Positions 1-11,200 of a DNA stretch of 64,000 nucleotides are shown in pieces. Numbering within the stretch: the stretch's first letter is position 1; each line of letters begins with the position of its first letter. Source of the DNA: Axinella damicornis (lineage: Eukaryota; Porifera; Demospongiae; Axinellida; Axinellidae); assembly GCA_963931865.1 (NCBI GenBank), contig OZ007510.1:3376747-3440746 (forward strand), in the 5' to 3' direction. A program made the translations under genes and the position numbers. Below the pieces are notes generated by a model. That model made no database searches, was not told the origin of the DNA, and saw only the letters and a list, made by a program, of their open reading frames with translations.

Positions 1-1169
1 CCATGCAGGAGGAAATAGTGCCGTATTCCGAAACCCTTCTGAAAGAGCTCTCGGCAAAGCTGGCCCTTGTCAGTGAGAATCCAACTAAACCGCATTTTAA
101 CCACTACCTCTTTGAGTCCATCTGCTGCATCATCCGTTTCTCCTGCAGAGTGAACCCCAAGCAGGTGGAAAACTTAGAGTCTTCCTTGTTCCCGATCATC
201 GAGAAGATTCTGGTCAAAGATGTCATTGAATTTCTCCCGTACTTGTTCCAAATTCTCTCCCTTTTGATTGAACTCCGACCCCTACCTATTCCCCAGCCGT
301 ACATGGTTATCTTTCCTCTCCTGCTTACCCCTGTACTGTGGGAGCGTACGGGAAATGTCCCAGCACTGGTGCGACTGTTGCAGGCTTTCATTGAGAAAGC
401 TCCCGCTGACGTCACGAAAGATGACAGGATCATGTCACTACTGGGTGTATTTCAGAAGCTAATTGCATCAAAAGCAAACGATCATGAAGGGTTCTATCTC
501 CTGGGCAGTCTAGTTGAATTTCTTGAGGCCCCAGCGCTGGCACCTCAGTTGAAGAGCGTGTTCATAATTCTCTTCCAGCGGTTGCAGAGCAGCAAAACCA
601 CAAAGTATGTGAAAGGTCTTCTTGTGTTCTTCTCACTCTTTGCTGGCAAGTATGGTGGCAGCGCTCTTGTAGAGACAGTTGACTCAATTCAGCCTAAACT
701 CTTCCAGATGGTTGTTGAGAGGCTCTTCATCCCTGATGTTCAGAAAGTGAGTGGGCCACTGGAGCGGAAGATCTGTGCTGTTGGGATGACCAAGCTGCTC
801 ACCGAGACACCTGCCATGCTCACCGAGCCCTACGTGAGCCTGTGGGCCCTTCTTCTACAAGCACTAATCAGCCTGTTTGAGCTACCAGAGGATGACTCCC
901 TGCCCGATGACGAACATTTTATTGAGATCGAAGACACCCCTGGCTACCAGACAGCCTACTCGCAGCTCATCTTTGCCGGCACTAAAGAGCATGACCCATT
1001 TGGTGCTGTAGTACAGGATGCAAAGACCCACCTTGCACAATCACTGCTCAAGCTATCCTCTCAGCATCCCGGGAAGCTCCAAGGGATGATATCAAGCGGC
1101 CTTAGCACAGACGCCGCTCAGTTTCTGCAAAGCTATCTGCGATCTGCGAACATCTCCACTCTTATGTGA
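1..1169 (+). CDS. CSE1L: Exportin-2 / importin-alpha re-exporter, C-terminal part (partial)
   Basis: This is the C-terminal 388 residues of exportin-2 (CAS/Cse1), the HEAT-repeat karyopherin that returns importin-alpha from nucleus to cytoplasm with RanGTP. The frame is open at the left edge; the first ATG is internal, so the gene starts outside the window. Family stretches are very clear: KPHFNHYLFE, PVLWERTGNVPALVRLLQAF, LLGVFQKLIASKANDHEGFY, LFQRLQSSKTTK, KVSGPLERKICAVGMTKLLTE and FIEIEDTPGYQTAYSQL, all in the order known for Cse1 C-terminal HEAT repeats. The protein ends normally at TGA and this last exon has no intron. An AATAAA lies about 250 bp downstream, and the convergent ependymin-related gene ends 355 bp away. 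Identification is near certain; only the 5' end is missing. Confidence 0.95.
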   Translation, partial: MQEEIVPYSETLLKELSAKLALVSENPTKPHFNHYLFESICCIIRFSCRVNPKQVENLESSLFPIIEKILVKDVIEFLPYLFQILSLLIELRPLPIPQPYMVIFPLLLTPVLWERTGNVPALVRLLQAFIEKAPADVTKDDRIMSLLGVFQKLIASKANDHEGFYLLGSLVEFLEAPALAPQLKSVFIILFQRLQSSKTTKYVKGLLVFFSLFAGKYGGSALVETVDSIQPKLFQMVVERLFIPDVQKVSGPLERKICAVGMTKLLTETPAMLTEPYVSLWALLLQALISLFELPEDDSLPDDEHFIEIEDTPGYQTAYSQLIFAGTKEHDPFGAVVQDAKTHLAQSLLKLSSQHPGKLQGMISSGLSTDAAQFLQSYLRSANISTLM

Positions 1170-1416
1170 TGACATAGTGCAGGGCAAGTACCTGATATCG
1201 TTACAATTTATGGTGTAATCATGTCATGTGATATTTGTTCTGGCAATTTCTGTTGTTTGCTGATTGTATTATGTATGTACTTCATGCTGTAAAATCAACA
1301 GTTTTCTGTTTACTTTGCTGTGTATGTTGTTTCAATATGCCTCTTTTGCAAAAACCTGTGATGGTATCCTTTCCGAGCTATTGTTGATCTAAAGCAGTTA
1401 CTGTACATAAGCAGCA

Positions 1417-1422
1417 AATAAA
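1417..1422 (+). promoter_or_regulatory. Polyadenylation signal of CSE1L
   Basis: A canonical AATAAA lies 248 bp after the CSE1L stop codon in AT-rich sequence. It is about 100 bp before the end of the convergent ependymin-related gene, so the two 3' UTRs nearly meet. Confidence 0.6.
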
Positions 1423-1523
1423 GCATGGTCATGGTAGCGTCTACAACATTTGCAAACTATCAGTTCCTATCACCTAGTCTACAGCTCCAATCATGTATAT
1501 GTGCCATGCAGTACTACAAGAGT

Positions 1524-3945
1524 CTACTGGCATTCTGGAGGTGGGATGAACACATTGGGATCACTAATACCCGCAGTCACGTCGAAGAAGCTACAGGAAG
1601 AGAATCAACATGCCAACAGTTCAAAGGTTAAGCTGCACAACTAGAGAGAGAATGATTGTCATGTGTGCCCTTACTTGGTGAGAACAAAGCCAGTCCGAAT
1701 GCTGGCATAGGCATCACTCACAGGGATGCAGTCAACATTCGTCCACGTGCCACTGTACCGACCTTAGAGAAATGGCAGGCAAATTGAAAAGAGGATAATG
1801 ACGACGGCTAAATAGTTGTCTGGGAGTTGCAGTTTACCATCTGGTGTTTCCCCACCCCAAGCATCTACCAGAATACCGGCACCCTCTGCAGCGGAGGACC
1901 CAATGTAGGCACTGGCCAAGTATGTGGCTGTAGGGGGAACCTCAAAGGTGCGGAAGGGCTCAGTTAGATTGAACTTCGTGCACTGCCTCTCGCGGATGTT
2001 TATCCGGTAGCCAATTTTCTGCAAGGAATGACAAAATGACACAAGTCACCAATTTCTCTAGCAGTTATCTAAACCTGGGTGGGGAATAATAGGTACTGGG
2101 AAGAATCAAGGGTGCATCGAGCCGCCGAAGGCGGCGAGAGGGCATGCAACTTCCTATAGCGCGGCATAGTGCTGAGTGTTACTAAAAATAATGTTTCCGG
2201 TTAAGCATGTGAAAATGCGTGGACGGTACGGTTACAGACGTTCAACAGAACTTATTCCTGGCAAGGAAGATGAGTGCTACTGATGTCGGTACAGAAACGC
2301 CATCTAAACGATCTCTAGCCCAAGTACTTCTTCTAGTCCGGGTAGCTCTCCTACCAGTGTAGCAGGCCCAGATTCGGAGAAAGTATCGCCGGATGCAAGC
2401 CAACATTTGCCGCTCTCGACAACAGTACAACGGCTGTTGCGTAAGTTGGAGGGAGGGAATGATAGCATTGAAAGGAGCTCACGCTAGGTAGCTAAGTCCT
2501 CGTCAAAGACGAACGCTACAGATGGAATAACAGCCATCTCAATCGTAAGTACAAAAAGTGACCACATATACAGTCCAAATTTGAATTCTATATTTAGTAA
2601 CACTCAGCATTTTGCCATCTATGAATGTTGCATGCCCTCTCGCCGGCTCGATGCGCCCTTGGAAGAATCTGAAGCCTATGTCAATCACATAGGATTATGT
2701 TACACACAGCAAGCATATCTTAGGCTGATAGGCTTCAGACCAGACCTCCTTCTTGGGCCAGCCCAGTGAATTCAATGAAAGTTTCAGAATGCATTGAATC
2801 TCGTGCACAGAGGCGGCGGAAGCAATTTGGGATTGTTTGGGCAAAATGTTCACTGCCGAAGGCAGTGTGTAGAGGCGTGTAGAGGCGCGTAGCGCCGATC
2901 TGTGTTCCACGCGAAGCGCGCAAAAATTTATCAGGGTTCCTTTTTCAGTTGCCTGGATGGGTTCTTGTAGCACCTTCGTGCTTTGCACTGCACTGCCACG
3001 GCTCTCTCGTTTCCGTGCAATCCGTGACCGTCTCACTCTCGACGCAGAAAGGAAATGTACGCTGCACTGGTAGCCCACGCCTACTTACAGGCTACGAGTT
3101 TTTCGTTGCTTAATTCCTGGCTCCACCCCTTTCTAAAACGCACGTGGTAGTTAGCACGTAACCAGTTTGTTGTTCGCAAAGTTAACCATCGTACTCACAA
3201 GCGCCCGGATAATATGTCCTCCAGACACGTTGGACTCGTAAACAGACTTTCCCTCGAGCCTGGTCCCCAGTACGTAGCTATGTATCCACAGAGGAGGATG
3301 CTCAGTGCAAGTATACCTTGGTTTGTCAAAACATTGGTCCGGCAGTTGCCGGGTCTGGTGCATGAGCAACCCTTGCAAATTCCTCTTACAGGACAGGACT
3401 AGGCAGGGATCTGCCATGCTACAGCACAATTATAAGTTATGTTCTCAACTTCAGAAATAACTAATACGCAAATAAGAGCCAGAACAGGGAATAGCAACAA
3501 TTGGGGATTATTAACCAACTCACCTCCTTGTGAAGGAACAGCTCGTCATAGTAGCTCCTCTGTTGATTTTCATCCACCTCCTCAACAAACCTGGTGCGCA
3601 TATTCGTGGCATCATACGACAACTTTCCAATCGAGTCAAAAGCCTTTGATGGATCCACCTGCAGAAAAAGACCGCACAAGCTGAGTCAACCAAGTACTGG
3701 CTCCAGCTGTCTGGTCTCCCAACATTATAACTGCACACACATCACGAACCCGAAACACTCGAGATTCCCACAGTTGAGGAGTGACTGCAGTAGTACAAGC
3801 AAAATAAAACTTTAAAACTTTAGGCACTAGCTACAAGTTAAAATTGTGGCTGCAACTCAAGGACAAACTTACCGCATCTCTTTGGCTCCTGTGCGTAGGC
3901 CAGTGCAAGGCCAGTAACCAGTAGAAGCAGCAGAGAGGAACGCAT
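1524..3945 (-). CDS. Ependymin-related secreted protein, copy B
   Basis: This is a six-exon model in transcription order: 3945-3873, 3784-3750, 3658-3524, 2018-1838, 1762-1675, 1590-1524 (192 aa). The N-terminus is a signal peptide (MRSSLLLLLVTGLALAYA), followed by Cys. The body matches the mammalian ependymin-related (EPDR/MERP) family: a YDELFLHKE segment, IGYRINIRERQCTKF, AYIGSSAAEGAGILVDAWGGE, then RYSGTWTNVDCIPV and a final NVFIPPPECQ with the last cysteine. These are secreted or lysosomal lipid- and calcium-binding glycoproteins; the role here is unknown. Internal exon lengths and phases match copy A next door exactly (35, 135, 181, 88, 67 nt), so the pair arose by tandem duplication. 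Intron 3 is swollen to 1.5 kb by two mobile elements. The donor of exon 2 is a weak GTTCGT. Confidence 0.87.
2100..2672. mobile_element. Inverted-repeat element inside ependymin-related B intron 3
   Basis: Arms of roughly 85 bp are inverted copies of each other: about 2101-2189 and 2594-2671 share AAGAATC, CATCGAGCCG, GAGAGGGCATGCAAC and GCTGAGTGTTACTAAA in mirror order. The left arm carries an extra small palindrome (GCCGAAGGC). The roughly 400 bp centre contains an open serine-rich stretch (2329-2441) that ends next to a plausible splice donor. It looks like a non-autonomous DNA transposon carrying part of a coding exon. No target duplication could be fixed by eye. Confidence 0.6.
2804..3131. 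mobile_element. hAT-like non-autonomous element, copy 1
   Basis: The left end (cagaggcggcgg) resembles the left end of the element at 44501-44911 (caggggcggcgg). The interior near 2949-2995 also matches that copy in inverted orientation: both share a tract beginning TTTTTCAGTT, then GGATGGG, then CACCTTCGTGCTTTG. The right end is degraded, with only a CCACCCCT-like remnant. It contains several short GCGAAGCGC-type palindromes. The boundaries are approximate. Confidence 0.45.
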
Positions 3946-4238
3946 CGTTGCTGGACAAATTATGCAGACTCGTAAATATGGCGGAGACAAGAAAACATGC
4001 AAGCATAGATAGGAAGGTCAAGGTCCGCCACTAGTTACTCACATGACTATGTTTTTTGTTGCGGCGATAAATACGTGAGATGGGGTGACAACAAATGCAA
4101 TTAAGTTCAACATTCTGAGGTTCTAAGATACACACTACTAAAGGTCACAATCAAGTTCTGCATAATTATCATAATTATACTGATAAGCTCGAATGTCCTA
4201 AGGCTACACTATTAAAGGTCACAATCCAGTTTCCAAAG

Positions 4239-5281
4239 CTACTGGCACTGTTGGGGAGGGAGGAAGACGTTCGGATCCGGAATACCCAGGATAACATCAT
4301 AGAAGCTGCAGACAGAGGCAATACAATTATCACACCAAACACACATAATATAAATGAAGCAGCTGCAAATGACTCACTTTGAACTCTCGAATCCGGAAGT
4401 CATACTGACAATGTTATCAAACACTGGGATACAATCAACTGCAGTCCACCCTCCAGAATAGCGCCCTGTGACACAAGGAGTGATCGATAATGGCAATGCT
4501 ACTCCTGACAGAGTAAATAAGAGATCTTACCCCTCTCAGTTTCAGCGGCAAAAATGTCCACTAAAACTCCACCTCCCCCAACTGCAGATGTACCAATGTA
4601 GGCCTCCCCCATAGACCTGGCACCTGGAGGCACTGCAATGGGGCGGAATGTCTCCCTCAGAGTGAACTTGTCACACTCCTTTGTCTTCAAGTTCACCCGA
4701 TATCCCACTTCCTGTGATACAGACACAATTAATTAAAAAAGTCAGCAGCTGAAGGTATCCAGAAACTGCAAGACTAATACATACCTCTTTGAAGAGGAAC
4801 AGGTCGTCAAAGTACTCGGTAGTGTTTTGCATGATGTCTTCATCGATGATACGGATCCTTTCATTGGCTGCGTCATAGGACATCTTCGCACGCCTCTCAA
4901 ATCTACGGCTGGGGTGCACCTGCAGTAGTATCAACAAAGTCATGGTACACCAGACTGGAGTATAGTATAGTACACCCAATAGGGTGATATTGACCAAGAC
5001 ACACATGCTTATTGAGATAAACAAAAACACAAACTGTTATTTAATTATTACAATTATTGCTACTGGTTCTCAGGTAACTCACTCACCTGAACAACACGCG
5101 CCTCCCATGCGTTTGGGGTGGCTGCAGAAAACATGAATCAAGTGGCCATGGTTTGGTGACATGGCTATACACATCTGCAGTTAAATTATTATTGTACGTG
5201 AGGATTACACTTACTGCAGTTTGTGGGCAGCTGCGCAGCAGTCAAACTGATGAGAACGGCGAAAAACACAATCACCTTCAT
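4239..5281 (-). CDS. Ependymin-related secreted protein, copy A
   Basis: Six exons in transcription order: 5281-5215, 5121-5087, 4919-4785, 4711-4531, 4465-4378, 4305-4239 (190 aa). It begins with a signal peptide (MKVIVFFAVLISLTAA). Family blocks include YFDDLFLFKE, VGYRVNLKTKECDKF, EAYIGTSAVGGGGVLVDIF, RYSGGWTAVDCIPVF and a terminal NVFLPPQQCQ. Conserved cysteines sit after the signal peptide, in the KECDKF and VDCIPV segments, and at the C-terminus, as expected for the disulfide-bonded ependymin fold. All splice sites are standard GT-AG and phases agree throughout. Exon 1 is 67 nt against 73 nt in copy B; the other five match in length. Its start codon faces CCDC85 at a distance of 203 bp, so the two probably share a promoter. 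The name follows family similarity; the ligand is not known. Confidence 0.9.
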
Positions 5282-5484
5282 GTTGCGCTGCAGATCAGAC
5301 CGTAGTATAGTACGGAAGGGGACTAGTACGGAGCTGTTTCTGGTCAACGTCAGCGATTATTTTACGCAGCTAGCTCAAAATAATATCGAAACGTCATGCG
5401 ACGTCACATGGCGTTCGGCGGGCGTGGCCTGTATAAGCAAATGAGCCCCTCCCCCCGCTCCCAATCGTATGAAGTCCAGGCACC
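5282..5484. promoter_or_regulatory. Divergent promoter, ependymin-related A / CCDC85
   Basis: 203 bp separate two outward-facing start codons. The segment contains a GACGTCAC half-CRE near 5400 and a TATAAG about 50 bp before the CCDC85 start (5432-5437). It is interpreted as a bidirectional promoter from position alone. Confidence 0.5.
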
Positions 5485-8037
5485 ATGAGTTTCGAGAGTA
5501 GTAATCCTGCCAACTCCTTCGTGATGGACAAGGAGACCTACATGAGAATGGTTGAGCTGATGGAGAAGGCGGAGACGGAGAGGAGCTTAGCCACGGAGCA
5601 GCTGGCCGCCTGCAAGCAACAACTGAGGACGTTGCAGGCGACACAAGGGCACCAGATTACTGAGGTGGGAGCTGCGCACAAACGTCAAAGAATAACAATG
5701 TAGCTATGTCCTACAGTAACTTAAATTAATGGTTAAAGTATATTGACTGACACACTTGTATAAATCCTACCATAACTAGTATCCATGTGTCCAACCAGGT
5801 GGGTAAACTTGAACGAGCCAAGCGGCAGCTGAGCAGCGAGAATGAGGAGCTGAAGAAGTTCTGCCACCTCCTGGACGAGGCTCAGCAGAAGAGCAAACAA
5901 GTAGCACTCGAGTGGCAGAACTTTGGCAAGTACACGGCTGCAGTACTCAAGAGTGAGGTAGAGACGTTTGAGTGCAAGTTGCAAGTGCTGCAGGAGCAAC
6001 TGGACAAGCAAGTCCGGGAGAATGTTGAGCTGCAAGAAATGTGCCTCTTTCTGGACAAGTCTTGTGGGGAAGAGGGTGGAAGTGGGGAGGCCACACCTCA
6101 AAACACAGATGTGTCTGTGCACTCTATTTGCGCTCCAACATTGAACAAGTCTGGTGGGAAACTGCCACAGTACATGGGAGTGACCAGTAAGAGTACCCTT
6201 AAGGATGGGCATACCACTCGCAGGAAGAGATATGCTTGGCGCAACATCCAAGGTGAAGTTCTTCTTGAGGGGTGTGAATATTGAGTGTTCCCATTACGTA
6301 TTTGTATGTACTTGACACACATATACGCAGATCCGGAGGCAGCTGTGACAGAGCTGCAGAAACGAGTTGAGAAGCTGGAAACTGAGAAGTTAGAACTAAT
6401 TAAGGTATGCAGGAATCTTCACGCAGCTGCTCCATGGTATATATCACTTCAGTCATCTTTAATCCCCTGTATCCTCCAGTCCTTGTCAGCAGCTCACCTG
6501 CTGGCAGCATCCTCCTCCTCTACTACCACACCTGCTCCACAACAGCAGCACACAGGGAACACCTCTGCTGTAAGTAGACTCAGACACTGCATGCTTCTGC
6601 ACATGGATGCTATTTTAGTATACTAGTGTAGCTTGTATCAGATGGCATGGTGATCATGCCATAATGGGTTAGTTAAAATTAAATTCGCTGCATGCCCTAT
6701 TCACTAAAGCTAGTACCCTCAAATAATAGTGACCTTAAGGTATTTGGGAGGGAGTGTTCGGGGGAGTGGAACACTTCCTTTCCTGGCTGTGAAGTCACAC
6801 ATCTCAGTTTTGTTGACCATTTTAACCATCACCCCCCACAGACACACATACAGTCTTCTACTGGTCTTGCAGGCACCTCACTAGTGGATAGCGACCTGGA
6901 CTTCCCCCCAGACTTGCATGCATTCCTCAAGAAGAGCACCTCACAGCAGGGTCAGCTAACCCTAACACACTGCACCCCTCAGCTAATGTTAGCCCACTGC
7001 ATCCCACAGTCGGGTCTTGCAGCTAATGTTACCCCAATGCACCGCACAGCAGGGCCAGCTAGCCAACATTAGTGCACTGCACCCAGGGTCAGCTAACATA
7101 ATTAGTCACTGCACTGCACAGCAGGGCTAACTTGAATAGCACACTGCACACCACAGCAGATATTAGCACACTGCATACATCTCTGTGCATCTTCCTGGGC
7201 CTCCACTAATGTAAGTACAACACATTCATTGCCTGGCTACACCACCAGACAGGAGCGTGCCAACAGCCTGCCTTTACTCTCAAAAGGATATGCAAGTGAA
7301 TTACATAATGGGTTGTTCTGCTGTTCCAAACTGCAGGTACGGACCCTCCTTCACCATCAGAAGACAAGGACAAGCAGGTATAATATTATACCAGGTACAT
7401 TCAGCGAGGGCTTGCAATGTACACTGACATCACTTCCTTCATGCAGCCTACAACAGCACCATCTGACGATAGCAGCACAGCAGAGGGAGCCTCACCCCAC
7501 AACAGCTGCACAGTAGCCTCACCAGAGGTCGTGGTACAAGCAGTCACTGTGAGTGGTGTTCACTTATAGCCTTGTTCCCACCCGTTTTTGCTCATTTGCA
7601 TACTGTAACCGATCAAGAGGTGTACATGTAGATGGTCTGGGAACGAGGGTTCACTAAACACCAAAACCTTCAACTTAAATTGACCATAATAATGTGGGAT
7701 ACAGGATTTTGAAATCCCCACATCTGGTTCACTCTCTGTTGCAGCTGCTGGATATGTGTCGTCGTCTTGATGCCATGGAGGCTAATGGGTTTCCAGACAG
7801 CATGGAGGAGGCTGAAGTGACTGTGCTCCGGGTCATGGTGAATGTAAGTACATGTGTATATATCTTAGGACAGCTAGTATACTCATGAGTCAGTATACTC
7901 AGCCTGTAGTCAGTAGTCTAGCCGTGGTACTCCGTACACTATAGCTGGTACAAGCCTGTATGAAGTAGGATATTTTCTTGCAGATTGCGTGGAAGAGGTT
8001 ACAGGACCAAGTGAAGAGCTCCTCAAGCAAACACTGA
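5485..8037 (+). CDS. CCDC85-family coiled-coil protein
   Basis: Nine exons: 5485-5664, 5799-6252, 6331-6404, 6480-6569, 6854-6950, 7337-7377, 7447-7548, 7745-7843, 7984-8037 (396 aa). Residues about 60-165 carry the signature of the CCDC85/DIPA family: ENEELKKFCHLLDEAQQKSK, then EWQNFGKYTAAVLKSEV, and a second repeat ENVELQEMCLFLDKS. A further short coiled coil (VTELQKRVEKLETEKLE) follows in exon 3, then a Ser/Thr/Pro/Gln-rich linker. The C-terminal LDMCRRLDAMEANGFPDSM and WKRLQDQVK are conserved-looking but not recognised. CCDC85 proteins bind delta-catenins and transcription factors at adherens junctions or in the nucleus. The acceptor of exon 5 was chosen at 6853 because the nearer one at 6880 gives an immediate stop. 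Exon phases are consistent. The exon 5 and 6 boundaries are the least certain part. Confidence 0.82.
7567..7651. mobile_element. Degenerate foldback element (TAGCC family)
   Basis: It starts with tagccttgttccca and ends with tctgggaacgagggtt, a degraded version of the TAGCC...GGCTA foldback family seen elsewhere in the window. It lies in a CCDC85 intron. Confidence 0.4.
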
Positions 8038-8282
8038 CCATGTAACATCTTGTCTGTGACACAAGTCACTTGCATACACTTGTTCTGTTGTGGTATTAAT
8101 ATATGATTACACTCTACAACTCACAACTACATTGTATTTTGTGTATCAGCCACTATAAATATATAGAATTGTTAAAAGCATAGAATTTGAAATATCACGC
8201 ACATGCATGATACAGACTATCATGGAGTAAAATGATACACATTGTTGGCACTCTTTGTGTAAGCACAATCATGTATAAGTCT

Positions 8283-11200
8283 TCACTGGAATTTGTAGCT
8301 GTAGTACTGCTGCTGTACAGCCTCGTCCGCCCTCCTCTGCTCAACAAGTGTCCTCTTGGCTGCCCCTGAGAGGAACTGTCCCATGTGTGCATTCCTTTGC
8401 TGGTGCAGCATCTTGGCAGTGGTATCAGACACGCCCTTCTTCCCTTTGGCCCCACCACCCTCCTGCATGAGACCCTGGTCAAAAGCGTCTGCTGCTTCTC
8501 GGAAGATAGCGTGCTCCTCTTGTTGCTGATCACTCACTGCTCCACGCTGAATCATACGCTCCACTGCATGTCTACAGGAGAGAAGCTAGCATTTATACCT
8601 TTGTCCTTTGATACCTAAACCTTGCATTGTCACTATGGAAACCTGAGGCTTATGCCGGACAGACATGATGACATATACTCACAGGTTATCCCTGGCCTCC
8701 TTGATCTTGCCGTCCTTGGCAAGCCTTGCCGATTGCTGCACAGCTGCCACTCCCAGGACAGCCATGTTGCTACCTCGCTCCATCACCTCCCTCTCCTTTG
8801 TTACCTCACGGTACTGTGAGACCACACGCAACCACTTGGATCCATCCTTGCGCCGGTAGCGGATCTGAACCTGTGTGGAGAGGGTACACATATACCAGTG
8901 AAAGCTCTAGCTTGTCGGACATGGATCAAACTACACACAATAGTGAGCCATCTGTTAACTGCACATTACCACATTGCAGTATGTTACTGCACCATGTTAT
9001 GCCACCGCACATTATGTCACTGCCACACGCTACTACTCCAATGCAACACCATAATTATGTGGACTTACACATGGAATAGAGATTTTAAAAATTCTAGTTT
9101 GAGATGTTTGTAACTCTATAGAATCTCCCTCCATAGGTGAGCACACTCTGCTGCCGTATTCAAGCATGGAGTGGGGCATATGCAAGTCGGAGGCCCATAC
9201 ATCCGCTGGGTACTTGCTACGTTTCCCATGCTCTCACCTGGAAGGGAAGGGCTGTGATGTTCTTGAGCTTGCTGCTGTCGACAGTGAAGGCAAGACTGAC
9301 GTTTGTGTCTCTGGAGACATTGCCCATCTGCTCCCTCACAAGGGTGATGTGTGGGGAGGATGAGGGACGGTCAGCACTCGCAGCCGGATGGAGGACGAAA
9401 GAGACTTCGACTTCCGTGGCAACAATTGGGTTCTGGGAGATGAGCCGGATCTGGCGGACCATCTCCAGTGGGTGAAGGATGTTGACTGTGCCATTTGTGA
9501 TGGAGGCGCAGGAGGAGAGGGCATCCATCGCACACGTGGAACCCTCAATGCCCAGGACAGAGATGGCTGTGTGAGACACCTGTGCATGCTCACCCATCTG
9601 TAAAGACCAGGAGAGGAGTTACATTATCACACAATACACCGGCCTCTATCAGTGGTGGAGGAAGCATGCACATCTGCCACCTATGTCCTTTAGTCACTCC
9701 GAGCACTGTCAAACATAATTCCTTTTTAACATTCTACCTGTAGCTAAAATCAGAACAGTGAATGAGAATTTCGGGTAAGCCCTCACAGTGGAGTAGAATC
9801 CAGAGTCGCTTCTTCCCCCTTCCAGGTTCCCCACTCCCACGTTGGACACCCCGTCTGTGCAGAGGATGACCTCAGCCGAGGAGAAGTTAGAAGCCATGCC
9901 TACACAGAGTGCGAGCGCAGGGCCGAGCGCGGTGGTGCCTCCCGTGTGCAGACCCTGGACCTTCCCCTTGATGTCACTGGGTGAGGACGGATAGAGATAC
10001 ATATGCATCTCACTGTAGCTGACGTACTTCCAATACACGTACTGTTCTTTTCACGTAAGGTCACTGCAAATAAATACTTTACAGCGGATTTTGTATTAAA
10101 TATACTTGCCCATGAGTAAGCAAAATCTACCTTCCAACCCAGTATCTCTTACAACGGTGAGCCTGCAGACATGACTTTACACCAAAAGTTTCTAGTCAAG
10201 AAAGAATTAAAGGGCCTAGCATCTTAATTCCCTCACCTGACGGACTCGCTGATGTCCCGCAGTGAGAGGTCGCTGCCGAATACCTGGCCCTGTTTCATGA
10301 GCACATTACGGTCATCCAGGGTACCACTGTCAAGCTGGCTGGGACCTTGTCCTCCATCTCCATGGTAACAAACCTTGTTGTCAAAGACTACCAGAGCAAC
10401 CTATTGTGGGGGGGGGGGGGGGGGGGGGGGGGGCAAATTCAACTTTCAGTTTGAGTCACAGTATTTCATGCTATTGCACACATCAACAATCATGCGTATA
10501 AGTCCATATCTTTGCACAGTGGCAGCTCTCACTTTGGTCTCTGGCTCAGTGACAGCCAGGTGCTCCAGGTGTCTGCTGACTGCCTCTTTGATAGCCTCCA
10601 GACGGGAGATATACCGCGTACCCCCTCCGCTCCGGCCTGTCACAGAGGTCCACTCAGCTGTGTGTGTGTGTGTGTGTGTGTGTGTGAGCGTGTATGTCCA
10701 TAATGGGTGCAGCAGGCAGGACGGAGGGTACACCCGGAGCATGCTCATGATCTGTCCATCCATCCTGTGGCTCACCTTGTAGCGCTGGTACCTCCGTGGT
10801 AGAACTCATGGAACCACTGATATCCACAGCAAAGATCACAATACCTCTTCTGCCACGCTTCCTCTCAGCTCCGGCTGCACCCTTCTTCTCCGTTGTGTCA
10901 TTGTCTGGCTTCTCCTCCTCCTCTGAGGGCTCCGCAGGCTCTAGGAGGTAGTCTACCACGCCCTCCTGCGGCACCGCGTCCACAGCCATGTCAATATCGG
11001 CATTCTCAGCTCCACAAAATTCACTGAAACATAAACCACATTAGGATTCAGATCTTACGAGAAATCACAAGATCCAAGAGTATCTTACTCATATCTTACT
11101 CAAGAACGTAGAACAATCTTACAAGAAATTAACATAGTCAGCTTCACACAACTTGAACAGTAGCCTCGTTCCCAGGCCCGCGCACCGCTTTCGGTTGCAC

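Noticed and set aside
1671..1674. Stop codon at the end of ependymin-related B exon 5, suggesting a truncated protein
   Set aside because: The same bases form a donor (AA/GTAAGG). A sixth exon at 1590-1524 matches the last exon of copy A in length, phase and sequence.
2695..3078. A 127-codon minus-strand open frame
   Set aside because: It overlaps a hAT-like element and contains no recognisable transposase motif; it is probably chance in GC-rich repeat sequence.
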